Assembly (NCBI GenBank): GCA_028687585.1
Contig: JAQTZV010000035.1
Span: 1-56,845 of the forward strand
From: Desulfuromonadaceae bacterium
GTDB taxonomy: Bacteria > Desulfobacterota > Desulfuromonadia > Geobacterales > Pseudopelobacteraceae
Length of the DNA stretch: 56,845 nucleotides
Reading direction: 5' to 3'
Positions 16,169-24,641 of this stretch are shown in pieces (positions within the stretch are counted from its first letter, which is position 1; every line of letters starts with the position of its first letter). Made by a program: the position numbers and the translations under genes. The notes under the pieces were generated by a model. That model was not told the DNA's origin, ran no database searches, and was given only the letters and a program-made list of their open reading frames with translations.

Positions 16169-18856
16169 TCAGCAGTTCTTACACTCTTCCAGCATCTTCA
16201 CGCTCGCTGGATACGGCGAATTCCCATTCACAAAATCTGTTGCAGGCAACTTATCCGTCAACCACTCCGGCTCTTCACAACGGTAGACCTTGCAAAGCAA
16301 ACCGCGGTTGACCCAGTTTCCGCACATGGGGTCGAGCGTATCCGGATGGTCGTTGGTCAATACATTAACGTTAGATTCCCAAATGCCCCCCAACCACGGT
16401 TCTTCCATCGGCATTTCGGGGAACCACCAGCTGGGCTGGGCGATTACGACCCCTGGTTTAAGCTCGAAGCCCAACTTGGCCTTTTGCTTGATTCGGCCAC
16501 GTGGCGTTTCGATCCAGCACCAGTCGCCATCTCGGATACCCAGTTCCCGCGCAGTCTCGTAGTGCATTTGAAAGAGCGGCCAAGGATGCATTTCACGTGT
16601 GCCGGTTCCTGGAACACGGTGTTCGGAATGAAACATCGGCGTCCAGCGCCCTCCGGTCGTCAGAATAATAGGATATTCTTTCGCAAGTTCAGGGTTGCTG
16701 AAGGGTGTTTCAGGCAGCTCACGGTAGAACGGCAGCGCATCATAACCCAGCTCTTGGAAAATAGTCGGGAAGATCTCGATGCGTCTTGATGGTGTGGCAA
16801 ATCCACGCAGCTGTCCGTCGTCACGGATAAGCTTATGCTTCTCAAAGCGCAGTTCTCCAACCAGAATACCCTGTTCGACAAAATCATCATAACTGACGCC
16901 TGCACGATCCAGACGGAATTTAACGTTTTCCTCATAGGTTGCATGTGGCCAATACTCTTCCTGTCCGAGCCTGATTCCCAAACCACGGAAAAAATCGTAA
17001 TCCATCCTGCGATCGGCTTCAGGCTGTACTGCACGATCGCCTCCCATCATGAAGTCGAAGGAATCTTCGAAGGTAGTACACATGGGCCGTTCCATCCAGT
17101 CGGCAGCTGGCATGACGTAATCCGCCATAACAGCGGTCGGCGTCATGAAATACTCGACGCTGACCAAGAGATCTAGCGCCTTGAGAGCCTTATGAACTCT
17201 CTTGGTATTCGGTGCCCAGCACATGGGGTTTGCCGACCAGGAAATGATGGCACGCATCGGATAGGGGTCATTATCCAGGATTGCGTTCCACAGGAGGCCC
17301 GGAGTAGACAACAGCATGTGAACCTGGGGACGGGGAATCTTGAACATTTCCTTGTAGCATTTATCGATAAGCTCAAAGCCCGGCCAGCCCATTAACTTGA
17401 AACGGTCATTTCCAAGGAATTTCTTTCTCTGCTCCGGAGTAACCCTGTCGGCCATCTCCATCTCCGACTCGCGTACCGGCATCGTGCCGTCCTCCATGTA
17501 CGGCCCAACTTCAGGCAGGTAATCGCCGCCAAGTACATCCACATTACCGGTAAAAGCACGCATCAGGGTCTTAGCCAGACCTGCATAGGAGGCGTTCCAG
17601 CCCGACTGGTCGCAGGAACCGACGCCCCAACCGATGGTACTCGGTCCATGAGTTGCATAGGTGCGGGCCGCCAGCTGGATTTTGGGGGCTGGTACACCGG
17701 TAATTTCACTAACCCTCTCCGGAGTATATTCTGAAATACGCTCCATGAGCAGGGTGAAGGCTGTGCGACAGACAATCTTGCTGCCATCAGCAAGTTGGAC
17801 TTCGTATTCACCTTCAAGGGCATTCTCTACTCCTTCAAGGTGCTGATGGTACACTTCAATGGAGGTTACCGGATGATCGGGGAAATCGGCGTTATGAGTG
17901 TGGGGAATCGGCCGGTACTTGTTCTGGCTCGAAAGCCAGATGGCCGGCTTATTGGTATGGGTATCCCAGGCAACAAAGTTTTCACGATCGCCGTTTTTGT
18001 CCAGATCGGTTTCACGCAGGATCTGACCGTTATCGGTACGTACCAGGAACGAGCCGTTAGACCAGTTGGAAAGATAGTCTGCTTTATACAGCTTTTCAGT
18101 AAGAATAACGTTGCACCAGCCGAGCATCATCGCCAGGTCGGTTCCTGGCCTGATCTGCAGATAGACGTCGGCATTACGCACGGCATCGATCATGACCGGG
18201 TCAATAACAATAACCTTGGTCTCAGGGTTCTCGGTGCAGGCCTTCATGATGCGGTTAACATACCCCTTGGGAGAGAAGCGTTCGTTGATCCTACAACCCC
18301 AAACAACAAGGCATCTGGCATTTTCCACGCCCGGCGTCAGGGTGGTTTCGATCTGCTGCCCGACAACCGCCATGTTGACGGCAAACATCCAGCACCAGCA
18401 GATCGTTCCCGGGTCGGCCAGGGTGCCCGGATTGCCAAATAGGTTGGTGAAGCGACTTCTAGCCCAGAGATGGTCAGAACGATACGTCCCCTCGATAACG
18501 CCGAGTGTTTCCGCACCATACTTGTCCTTCAGAGCCTGGAGCTTTTCAGCAATCTCATCCATGGCCTGTTCATAGGGAATTTTGATCCATTTGTTCTCGC
18601 CGCGCTCTCCGGCCCGTTTCAGGGCATGATTAATACGCTTGGGGTGGTAATGGAACTTGATGGCACGCTCACCTGTCTCTCCAATGCGCTCGCACAGGAT
18701 TGTGCCATGTTCCTCATTGGGACGCATCTCTACGATTTTGTCGTTTTTTGTTCCGACCAAGATCGCACAGTTGATGCTGCAGAAAAAGCAACGGGTCTTT
18801 TTCCACAGGATTCCATCCTTGTCTACGTAATTGTTTGTAATGTATTCTTCTGACAT
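16169..18856 (-). CDS. DMSO-reductase-family Mo/W oxidoreductase, large subunit
   Basis: 895 residues. FeS motif RCFFCSINC plus ILCERIG; probable metal ligand Cys in GTICWCW; VIDPVMIDAVRNADVYLQ and RPGTDLAMMLG bind the cofactor; the C-terminal domain has HYETARELGIRDGDW and QPSWWFPE. A segment around residues 260-310 (NGSFLVRTD, then FVAWD) is shared with the enzyme at 24642-27149 but not with the other three, so these two are closer paralogs. There is no Tat signal and no dedicated FeS or membrane subunit nearby, so it may act alone in the cytoplasm. AGGGGG precedes the ATG. It is the last gene of its operon. The substrate is unknown. Confidence 0.92.
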   Translation of the reverse strand: MSEEYITNNYVDKDGILWKKTRCFFCSINCAILVGTKNDKIVEMRPNEEHGTILCERIGETGERAIKFHYHPKRINHALKRAGERGENKWIKIPYEQAMDEIAEKLQALKDKYGAETLGVIEGTYRSDHLWARSRFTNLFGNPGTLADPGTICWCWMFAVNMAVVGQQIETTLTPGVENARCLVVWGCRINERFSPKGYVNRIMKACTENPETKVIVIDPVMIDAVRNADVYLQIRPGTDLAMMLGWCNVILTEKLYKADYLSNWSNGSFLVRTDNGQILRETDLDKNGDRENFVAWDTHTNKPAIWLSSQNKYRPIPHTHNADFPDHPVTSIEVYHQHLEGVENALEGEYEVQLADGSKIVCRTAFTLLMERISEYTPERVSEITGVPAPKIQLAARTYATHGPSTIGWGVGSCDQSGWNASYAGLAKTLMRAFTGNVDVLGGDYLPEVGPYMEDGTMPVRESEMEMADRVTPEQRKKFLGNDRFKLMGWPGFELIDKCYKEMFKIPRPQVHMLLSTPGLLWNAILDNDPYPMRAIISWSANPMCWAPNTKRVHKALKALDLLVSVEYFMTPTAVMADYVMPAADWMERPMCTTFEDSFDFMMGGDRAVQPEADRRMDYDFFRGLGIRLGQEEYWPHATYEENVKFRLDRAGVSYDDFVEQGILVGELRFEKHKLIRDDGQLRGFATPSRRIEIFPTIFQELGYDALPFYRELPETPFSNPELAKEYPIILTTGGRWTPMFHSEHRVPGTGTREMHPWPLFQMHYETARELGIRDGDWCWIETPRGRIKQKAKLGFELKPGVVIAQPSWWFPEMPMEEPWLGGIWESNVNVLTNDHPDTLDPMCGNWVNRGLLCKVYRCEEPEWLTDKLPATDFVNGNSPYPASVKMLEECKNC

Positions 18857-18931
18857 ACGATTTGCCCCCTTTTATTCGTGTTGTGCAGGTTAATCTGCAG
18901 TTAATCCTTGTATAGTTCCCTCACCTTGTAT

Positions 18932-20287
18932 TTAGATAAATATCAGATCGGGGTCCGACATCATTCCATGCACCAGGCTATTGAATACCGCGGTGGGACC
19001 TCCATCAACAATACGGTGATCAAAGGTTAGGTACATCGGCATAATCGGCCGGACTACGATCTCACCGTCTTTTACAACCGGACGATCAACTATGGATGCC
19101 GTACCGAGAATTGCGGCCTGTGGCTGATGAATAATAGGGGTCTGAATATGCCAGAACGGCGAAAGTGAGGCCGTATTGGTGATCGTAAAGGTGCCTCCCG
19201 TCATTTCATCCATGGACAATGTGCCATTCCGGGCCTTATCCGTGAGATCCTTGCGAGCAGCGCTGATTTCGCCGAGGGATAGTTTGTCAGCGTTTCGGAT
19301 AACCGGGACGACCAGGCCACTCTCCCCGTCAGGCAACATAACCGACGCGCCGATACCAATGTTGATATCATCCCAAATGATAATTTCATTATTTATGAGA
19401 CTGGAATTCATCAACGGCGCTTTTTTCAGCGCTTTTGCAACTATCATGATAAAAATGTCGGTGTACGTTAAGCGCACACCCTCTGTTTGCCACTTTTCAA
19501 GGAGCCTGTTGCGGAACTTGACCATTTCCGTCATATCAACTTCGAACATGACCGATATCGGTGCAGAGATACTATGACTGTGATGCATATGTTCGGAAAT
19601 TGCCTTGCGCATCCCTTTCAGAGCCCTGACTTCGCGAATTCGCTTACCTTCATGCTGCGAGGTAGAATCGCCTGCAGAAGCAACGGCAATTGAAGCTACC
19701 GGCTTTCCAGCTGCATCAGAGGTACTCCCACACCCTCTGCTGCCCGGACAGGCCGTCATGACTGCAGGCTTTTGAGCGGCCTGCCGGGTCATTGCCACTT
19801 CTATGTCATGCTTTACAATCCGACCGCCTGGGCCTGATCCGGAGATTCCGGCGTAGTCAATGTCGTTCTGCTTCGCTACTGATCTCGCAAGCGGAGAGAT
19901 CTTGATTCTTTCCACTGTCGCCAGCGCCAGTACAGGCTCAACTGCGGCAACATGCTGATCGGATTTCTGATCTTCGGTTGCCGGGGCAACGCTTGCCTGG
20001 AGTCCTGAGACATAAGCTCCAGCGCCACCTTTTGCAATTTCATATTCTTCTCGCGTTTCCGCGATGTATCCGATAATTGCGCCGCACGGCAGTTCATCAC
20101 CTACTGCGGCATTAATGACAAGCTTCCCGCTTACGGGCGCCTCAATGTCATTGGCAACTTTTTCTGTATCAATTACCAGAACAGTAGAGTCTTTCTCGAC
20201 GGTGTCGCCATCTTTGTAGCGCCACTCAGCGATAGTCGCCTTTTCCATCGTCATGCCAAGCTTCGGTATAAATAATTTTACAAGCAT
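18932..20287 (-). CDS. Dihydrolipoamide acyltransferase (E2) of a 2-oxoacid/acetoin dehydrogenase complex
   Basis: 451 residues. Lipoyl domain at ~1-80 with the modified Lys in DTEKVAND; linker; peripheral-subunit-binding domain at ~128-165 (ISPLARSVAKQNDI, GSGPGGRIVKHDI); an unusual linker with three Cys (TACPGSRGCGS); then the acyltransferase core ending TFDHRIVDGGPTA, which carries the catalytic His and Asp. It follows E1beta by 38 bases, with AAAGGAG before the ATG. No dihydrolipoamide dehydrogenase (E3) gene is in the window, so E3 must be shared. Acetoin-dehydrogenase or branched-chain types are both possible. Confidence 0.93.
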   Translation of the reverse strand: MLVKLFIPKLGMTMEKATIAEWRYKDGDTVEKDSTVLVIDTEKVANDIEAPVSGKLVINAAVGDELPCGAIIGYIAETREEYEIAKGGAGAYVSGLQASVAPATEDQKSDQHVAAVEPVLALATVERIKISPLARSVAKQNDIDYAGISGSGPGGRIVKHDIEVAMTRQAAQKPAVMTACPGSRGCGSTSDAAGKPVASIAVASAGDSTSQHEGKRIREVRALKGMRKAISEHMHHSHSISAPISVMFEVDMTEMVKFRNRLLEKWQTEGVRLTYTDIFIMIVAKALKKAPLMNSSLINNEIIIWDDINIGIGASVMLPDGESGLVVPVIRNADKLSLGEISAARKDLTDKARNGTLSMDEMTGGTFTITNTASLSPFWHIQTPIIHQPQAAILGTASIVDRPVVKDGEIVVRPIMPMYLTFDHRIVDGGPTAVFNSLVHGMMSDPDLIFI

Positions 20288-20325
20288 GAAACTGCTCCTT
20301 TGATGTCAAGTTACGGCACATAATT

Positions 20326-21303
20326 CTATGCGGAAAATCCTGATCCGGCGGCAGCCTCAATAGCATTCTGCACCTGTGCCAGTTGGGGAATTACATACTT
20401 CTCCATAGCCGCACCTGCTATCGGCATATTCGCAGCACATACACGGGCAACAGGGGCATCAAGATAATCAAAGGCACGCTCCATTATCTGCTGACCAATC
20501 TCAGCTGCGACGCCGCAACATTCCGTATCTTCATCAACCACAACTACCCGTCCGGTCTTCTTCACTGAAGTGATAATGGCATCAATATCCAGTGGCACGA
20601 GTGAACGCAGGTCAATGACCTCGACACTGATTATATCTTCCAGATTTTTGGCTGCTTCAAGTGCGAGATGTACCATATACGACGTAGCCACCACAGTTAC
20701 ATCTGACCCGACCCGTTTGACATCAGCCACTCCAAGCGGAATTATGTATTCCTCATCCGGGATCTCTTGCTTCATCGGCATGCATTTCTTATGAAAGAAG
20801 AAACAAACCGGGTTGTTATCGCGGATGGCCGCCTTCATAAGTCCTTTGGCGTCGTAAGGCGTACTCGGCATGACAAGCTTTAGTCCGGGGTTGTTCATAA
20901 CCATCGCAGCCGGAATACGCGAATGTTCCGGACCGTTGCCGAAACCAGCTCCTGCAACACCCAGAAACACGCATGGCACATTTACTTTTGCATTGTGTGA
21001 AAAATACTGTTGAGCCGCCTTCATAAGAACTTCATCTGCTGCGCAATAAATAAAATCAGCAAACGTCAGATCGCAAATCGGTCGATACCCAGCCATCGCG
21101 GCTCCTACCGTTGCCCCGGCAATGGCTAGCTCACTCAAAGGTGCATCCATCACCCGATCAGGCCCGAATTGCTGCACCAGCCCTTTTGTTACCAGAAAAG
21201 GACTTTCCTGAACATTTTCACCAATTACAAAAACCGTTTCATCCCTTTTCATCTCTTCTGCTATCGCTTCGGAAATAGCATTCCAGTAGCTTAACTCTTT
21301 CAT
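20326..21303 (-). CDS. Thiamine-diphosphate-dependent dehydrogenase E1 beta subunit
   Basis: 325 residues from the ATG at 21303, preceded by AAGGAG. The frame extends to 21327 but that start overlaps E1alpha. The sequence has the family landmarks GENVQESPFLVTKGL, DAPLSELAIAGATVGAAMAG, LTFADFIYCAADE, EHSRIPA and VEVIDLRSLVPLD. It forms the alpha2beta2 E1 with the gene just upstream (13-base gap). Confidence 0.93.
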   Translation of the reverse strand: MKELSYWNAISEAIAEEMKRDETVFVIGENVQESPFLVTKGLVQQFGPDRVMDAPLSELAIAGATVGAAMAGYRPICDLTFADFIYCAADEVLMKAAQQYFSHNAKVNVPCVFLGVAGAGFGNGPEHSRIPAAMVMNNPGLKLVMPSTPYDAKGLMKAAIRDNNPVCFFFHKKCMPMKQEIPDEEYIIPLGVADVKRVGSDVTVVATSYMVHLALEAAKNLEDIISVEVIDLRSLVPLDIDAIITSVKKTGRVVVVDEDTECCGVAAEIGQQIMERAFDYLDAPVARVCAANMPIAGAAMEKYVIPQLAQVQNAIEAAAGSGFSA

Positions 21304-21316
21304 GTGCAGCTCCTTG

Positions 21317-22297
21317 TCACGGTGCATAGACCATCTTGCTCAGATTCGATGGATCAGGAAACGGACTTTCAAACCCGAATGTCTCTGCTTCTTCCGCTTC
21401 AGCATCACATTCCTGGGATATTTTCTGTATAAGGGCCTTGGTCAATACCTTTTCCTTCAACAGCTTTTCTTCAAAGAGCTTTACCGGATCCCGTTCTTTC
21501 CACTTGGCAATTTCCTCCTTACTCCGAGGCAGATAGTGGCTCACATCCGGTCGCCCCTCTGAATGAGAGCGATAGCGATACGTCTTGCATTCGATCAGAC
21601 TCGGCCCTTCCCCGCTTCTCGCCCTTTCAACAGCTTTTTGTACGGCAGTGTGTACTGCCAGCACATCCATGCCGTCTACAATCTCTCCCGGCATATTGTA
21701 GGATGCAGCCAACGTCGCAATATCTTCAACTGCTGAGGTATCTCGATAGGGAGTAAACCATGCCATCTGGTTATTTTCGACAACCCAAACAACCGGAAGT
21801 TTCCAGACCGATGCCATGTTCGCAGCCTCATGAAATTGACCGCGTTGGATGCCACCGTCTCCGGTAAACATGATGGTAATCTGGCCTTCACCTCTTTTTT
21901 TGGCTGCCAGAGCGAAGCCTACCGACAGAACGAACCCGGAACCTATTGTTGCACCGACTCCAAGTATGCCAAACTCAGGGACACAAGTATGGAATCCGGT
22001 GATTCCACCACCCCACCCGGTCGCTCTCCCCAAATGTTCGGCAATACACTCTCTGGGATTTACCCCCTTCGCAATGGCATATGACAACCCATGGCCGCGA
22101 TGATGAGGATAAAGATAGTCATCCTTACGCAGTCCGGTACAGGCACCGACCCCGATTGCTTCATGGCCCTGGCAGCTGTGATAGAATGTCAGCAGCTTCC
22201 CCTCGGTTGCCATTCGTATGTTCAGCTCATCAAATTTCCTGGTGCGAACCAGGTTTCTATACATCAGCAGTAGATCCTGCTTTCCCAGTTTTTTCAT
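21317..22297 (-). CDS. Thiamine-diphosphate-dependent dehydrogenase E1 alpha subunit
   Basis: 326 residues. Visible are FYHSCQGHEAIGVGA, HRGHGLSYAIAKG, the ThDP-binding GDGGIQRGQFHEAANMA ending in VVENNQMAWFTP, and YRYRSHSEGRPD with the phosphorylation-loop-like histidine. The size and split alpha/beta arrangement match acetoin and Gram-positive-type pyruvate dehydrogenases. The decarboxylated substrate is a 2-oxoacid or acetoin-like ketol. It follows the M24 gene by 22 bases. Confidence 0.93.
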   Translation of the reverse strand: MKKLGKQDLLLMYRNLVRTRKFDELNIRMATEGKLLTFYHSCQGHEAIGVGACTGLRKDDYLYPHHRGHGLSYAIAKGVNPRECIAEHLGRATGWGGGITGFHTCVPEFGILGVGATIGSGFVLSVGFALAAKKRGEGQITIMFTGDGGIQRGQFHEAANMASVWKLPVVWVVENNQMAWFTPYRDTSAVEDIATLAASYNMPGEIVDGMDVLAVHTAVQKAVERARSGEGPSLIECKTYRYRSHSEGRPDVSHYLPRSKEEIAKWKERDPVKLFEEKLLKEKVLTKALIQKISQECDAEAEEAETFGFESPFPDPSNLSKMVYAP

Positions 22298-22319
22298 TTC
22301 CCACCCCTTTTAGAGAGCA

Positions 22320-23540
22320 TCATCGTGCATTACAAATCATCAGCTCTTCACATGGCCACTGTGTAATCACCTTGTGACCAGTTTCAGTCACGATGATCTG
22401 GGATTCTATTCGGGCGGCGTCATCACCATCTCCGGCAAACGTCTCCAGTGCGAAATGCATCCCCGTTTCGATCAGTGTCGGATGATCGTTTAGCCGTCTT
22501 GATATGAACGGTTTTTCATGAATGCTTAGACCAATACCATGACCGATACAGAGACCAAATGCCGCCGCCTCGTCGGGAAATCCAAGTTCCTGGGCGCTCG
22601 GCCATTGGTTTGCGATATCTGCCGTGGTAACGCCCGGCTTTACGACATCGATGGACTTTTGCAACCAGTCGTAGGCTTTTTTATGAAGGTCTTTCTGTTT
22701 CTGGGTGGCCTTGGTTGTGGCAAAGGTCCGGTAGTAACACGTTGAATAGCCGAGGTAACTGCTCATGATATCAATGAAAACAAGTTCTCCGGGTCGGATC
22801 ATGCGGTCGGAAAAATCGTGAGGATGGGGGTTGGCGCGAGGACCAGACACACAGTTAACACCTGTTACCCGATCGCAGCCATTCTTGTAAAGCCAGCCAT
22901 GTATCTCGCCAACAATTGCCGATTCCCTGACACCGGGACGGATCATATCGACAACGTGCTCCCAGCAGCCATCAACCAGAGAAGCGGATGTTTCTATGAT
23001 TTGAAGCTCTTCGGGTGATTTTATGACACGCGCGTCCCACAATACATCCCACCCGTTGACGATGGTAAGACCCGCTCTTTCGTAAGCCGCGAGAATATAC
23101 ATGTCCACGATATCGACACCAACCCGCATCCCTGAAACCTTGTACCTATCAAGTACGGACTTGACTTTGGCAGCCACGTTATCGGTAGCTGCAATGTTGG
23201 CTGCGGGATCGTTGGCGCCACGATTCCATCCGCCACCGTTAAGGATATTTTCCTGATCCAGCCAAGGGCACAGTTTTTTCTTTACCAGCGCCGCCGAGCC
23301 GACTTCAAAAAGAACCGGCAGCCCTCCACGCGGCACTACGCACCAGCGCACATACTTGTCGCGGCTCCATTCACCTAACGCCGTTGAAGTCAAGTAACGG
23401 ATGTTATCGGGATCGAAACAGATGATCGCGCCAAGATCTTTCTTTTCAAGTTGGTCTTGTATTCTTTCATATTTATATTTTCGCATTGCATCAAAGTCGA
23501 TACGCAGCTCAAGATCCGTTGCCATCATTCCAAGTGTCAT
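22320..23540 (-). CDS. M24-family (Xaa-Pro peptidase/creatinase fold) protein with an altered metal site
   Basis: 406 residues, creatinase-like N-domain then the pita-bread fold. Four of five usual metal ligands can be placed: Asp in FIDIMSSY, His in GHGIGLSIHE, Glu in FALETF and Glu in RIESQI. The second Asp, normally in the 'SDxTRTF' segment, is replaced (STCYYRTF). GGAGG lies eight bases before the start. Some M24 members are not peptidases (creatinase, ectoine hydrolase, DddP lyase). Given the altered site and its place in a catabolic operon, hydrolysis or lysis of a small metabolite seems likelier than peptide cleavage. Confidence 0.85.
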   Translation of the reverse strand: MTLGMMATDLELRIDFDAMRKYKYERIQDQLEKKDLGAIICFDPDNIRYLTSTALGEWSRDKYVRWCVVPRGGLPVLFEVGSAALVKKKLCPWLDQENILNGGGWNRGANDPAANIAATDNVAAKVKSVLDRYKVSGMRVGVDIVDMYILAAYERAGLTIVNGWDVLWDARVIKSPEELQIIETSASLVDGCWEHVVDMIRPGVRESAIVGEIHGWLYKNGCDRVTGVNCVSGPRANPHPHDFSDRMIRPGELVFIDIMSSYLGYSTCYYRTFATTKATQKQKDLHKKAYDWLQKSIDVVKPGVTTADIANQWPSAQELGFPDEAAAFGLCIGHGIGLSIHEKPFISRRLNDHPTLIETGMHFALETFAGDGDDAARIESQIIVTETGHKVITQWPCEELMICNAR

Positions 23541-23598
23541 TTATGTGCCTCCAAACAATAATTTGCCTACAGCCGTTAAAGTAAAATTTCGCCGTAAA

Positions 23599-24489
23599 TC
23601 ACAGACCGACATCCATGGTCTTGATCGCATCCTCGCCATAGGCCTTTTTGTCATAGGTGCCGAGCCCTTGCTTCATCATCTTTACACCCGGCAGAATAAC
23701 TCGCCTTGGAATAGCTGACGACCTACCACCGTCAACGGATATCGATTCGCCGGTCAGGTAGCTTGAATCATCTGAAGCAAGAAACAGTGCGGCCTTGGCG
23801 ACATCCATGGGCGTAGCCATGCGGTTCATGGGAACTGATGCGGCCATATTGCCCCACATCTCAGGAGAGTGATGGCGGAACATGTCGGTCATGACAAAAC
23901 CGGGAACAATGCAGTTGACGCGAATTTCAGGGGACAGATAGCCGGCCAGAACCCTGTAGAGGGCATTGACGGCATTCTTGGCAGTCATGTAATGGGGATC
24001 CGTAGGCGTAGCGGTGCCAGCGGAACTGGTGGAGGTAAAAATAATATTTCCCCCGCCTTGTTTAAGTATATGTGGAATAACGAGTTGCGTAAGGAAAAAC
24101 GGCCCCTTGATAATGCTGTTATAGGTTGCGTCCCAAATCTCTTCCGTAATATCCTGAATCTCGCTGCAGACCCAGTGAATGGCCGCATTGTGATAGAGGA
24201 TGTCAATCTTGCCAAAGGTATCGAGACATGTGTTAACTAGGTTGGGAAGATCTGACAGTTTACCGACATCCGCCTGGACGGCAATTGCCTTGCTGCCAAA
24301 CGCCTTGATCTTCTCCACAACCTGGTCAGCGGCTTCCTTGTCTTTCTGGTAATTGACTACAACATCGGCCCCATGCTGGCCGAAAAGGAGCGCGGAGGCA
24401 CGGCCCATACCTCTGGATGCTCCGGTGATGATGACAGTTTTACCAACCAGTTTCCTGTCATGAACCGGTTTAAGAATTTCGTCTGACAT
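23599..24489 (-). CDS. Short-chain dehydrogenase/reductase
   Basis: 296 residues. NAD(P)-binding TGASRGMGRA near residue 22; NAAIHW replaces the usual NNAG; catalytic SSAG...YMTAK; and the C-terminal LASDDSSYLTGESISVDGG. A ~35-residue extension after the core (from about residue 262) is longer than usual. CAGGAG lies before the ATG. It sits between a Mo enzyme and the M24/E1/E2 genes, suggesting alcohol/ketone interconversion on the same route. Confidence 0.92.
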   Translation of the reverse strand: MSDEILKPVHDRKLVGKTVIITGASRGMGRASALLFGQHGADVVVNYQKDKEAADQVVEKIKAFGSKAIAVQADVGKLSDLPNLVNTCLDTFGKIDILYHNAAIHWVCSEIQDITEEIWDATYNSIIKGPFFLTQLVIPHILKQGGGNIIFTSTSSAGTATPTDPHYMTAKNAVNALYRVLAGYLSPEIRVNCIVPGFVMTDMFRHHSPEMWGNMAASVPMNRMATPMDVAKAALFLASDDSSYLTGESISVDGGRSSAIPRRVILPGVKMMKQGLGTYDKKAYGEDAIKTMDVGL

Positions 24490-24530
24490 ATCTAATTTCT
24501 CCTGTTTGAGTAGAATTTTTATTTTTCACA

Positions 24531-24610
24531 CCAAACCCCTCCAAACCTCCCCTTATCAGGGGAGGCTTACAGGCTTCCCCCCCTGACAAGTGGGGATTGA
24601 GGGGGGTTGG
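24531..24610. repeat. Imperfect long palindrome (REP/MITE-like intergenic element)
   Basis: Arms at 24531-24568 and 24572-24610 are imperfect reverse complements, beginning CCAAACCCCT and ending GGGGGGTTGG. The left arm also contains a perfect small hairpin (CCTCCCC, TTATCA, GGGGAGG at 24546-24565). G/C-runs of this type are common dispersed elements in many bacterial genomes. It lies inside an operon, between the Mo enzyme stop and the SDR start, and its RNA would form a strong structure that could lower or protect downstream message. Confidence 0.75.
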
Positions 24611-24641
24611 TTTAGATGTTGCGCTTCCTGATTTAATCCGC

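Noticed and set aside
18857..18931. Promoter for the Mo enzyme at 16169-18856
   Set aside because: TTAATCTGCAGTTAA is a small dyad, but no -35/-10 pair with proper spacing is visible; the gene is better explained as the end of the operon.
24531..24610. Rho-independent terminator after the Mo enzyme at 24642
   Set aside because: The structure is a long two-arm palindrome without a T-run, more like a dispersed repeat, and the next genes have no promoter of their own that I can see.
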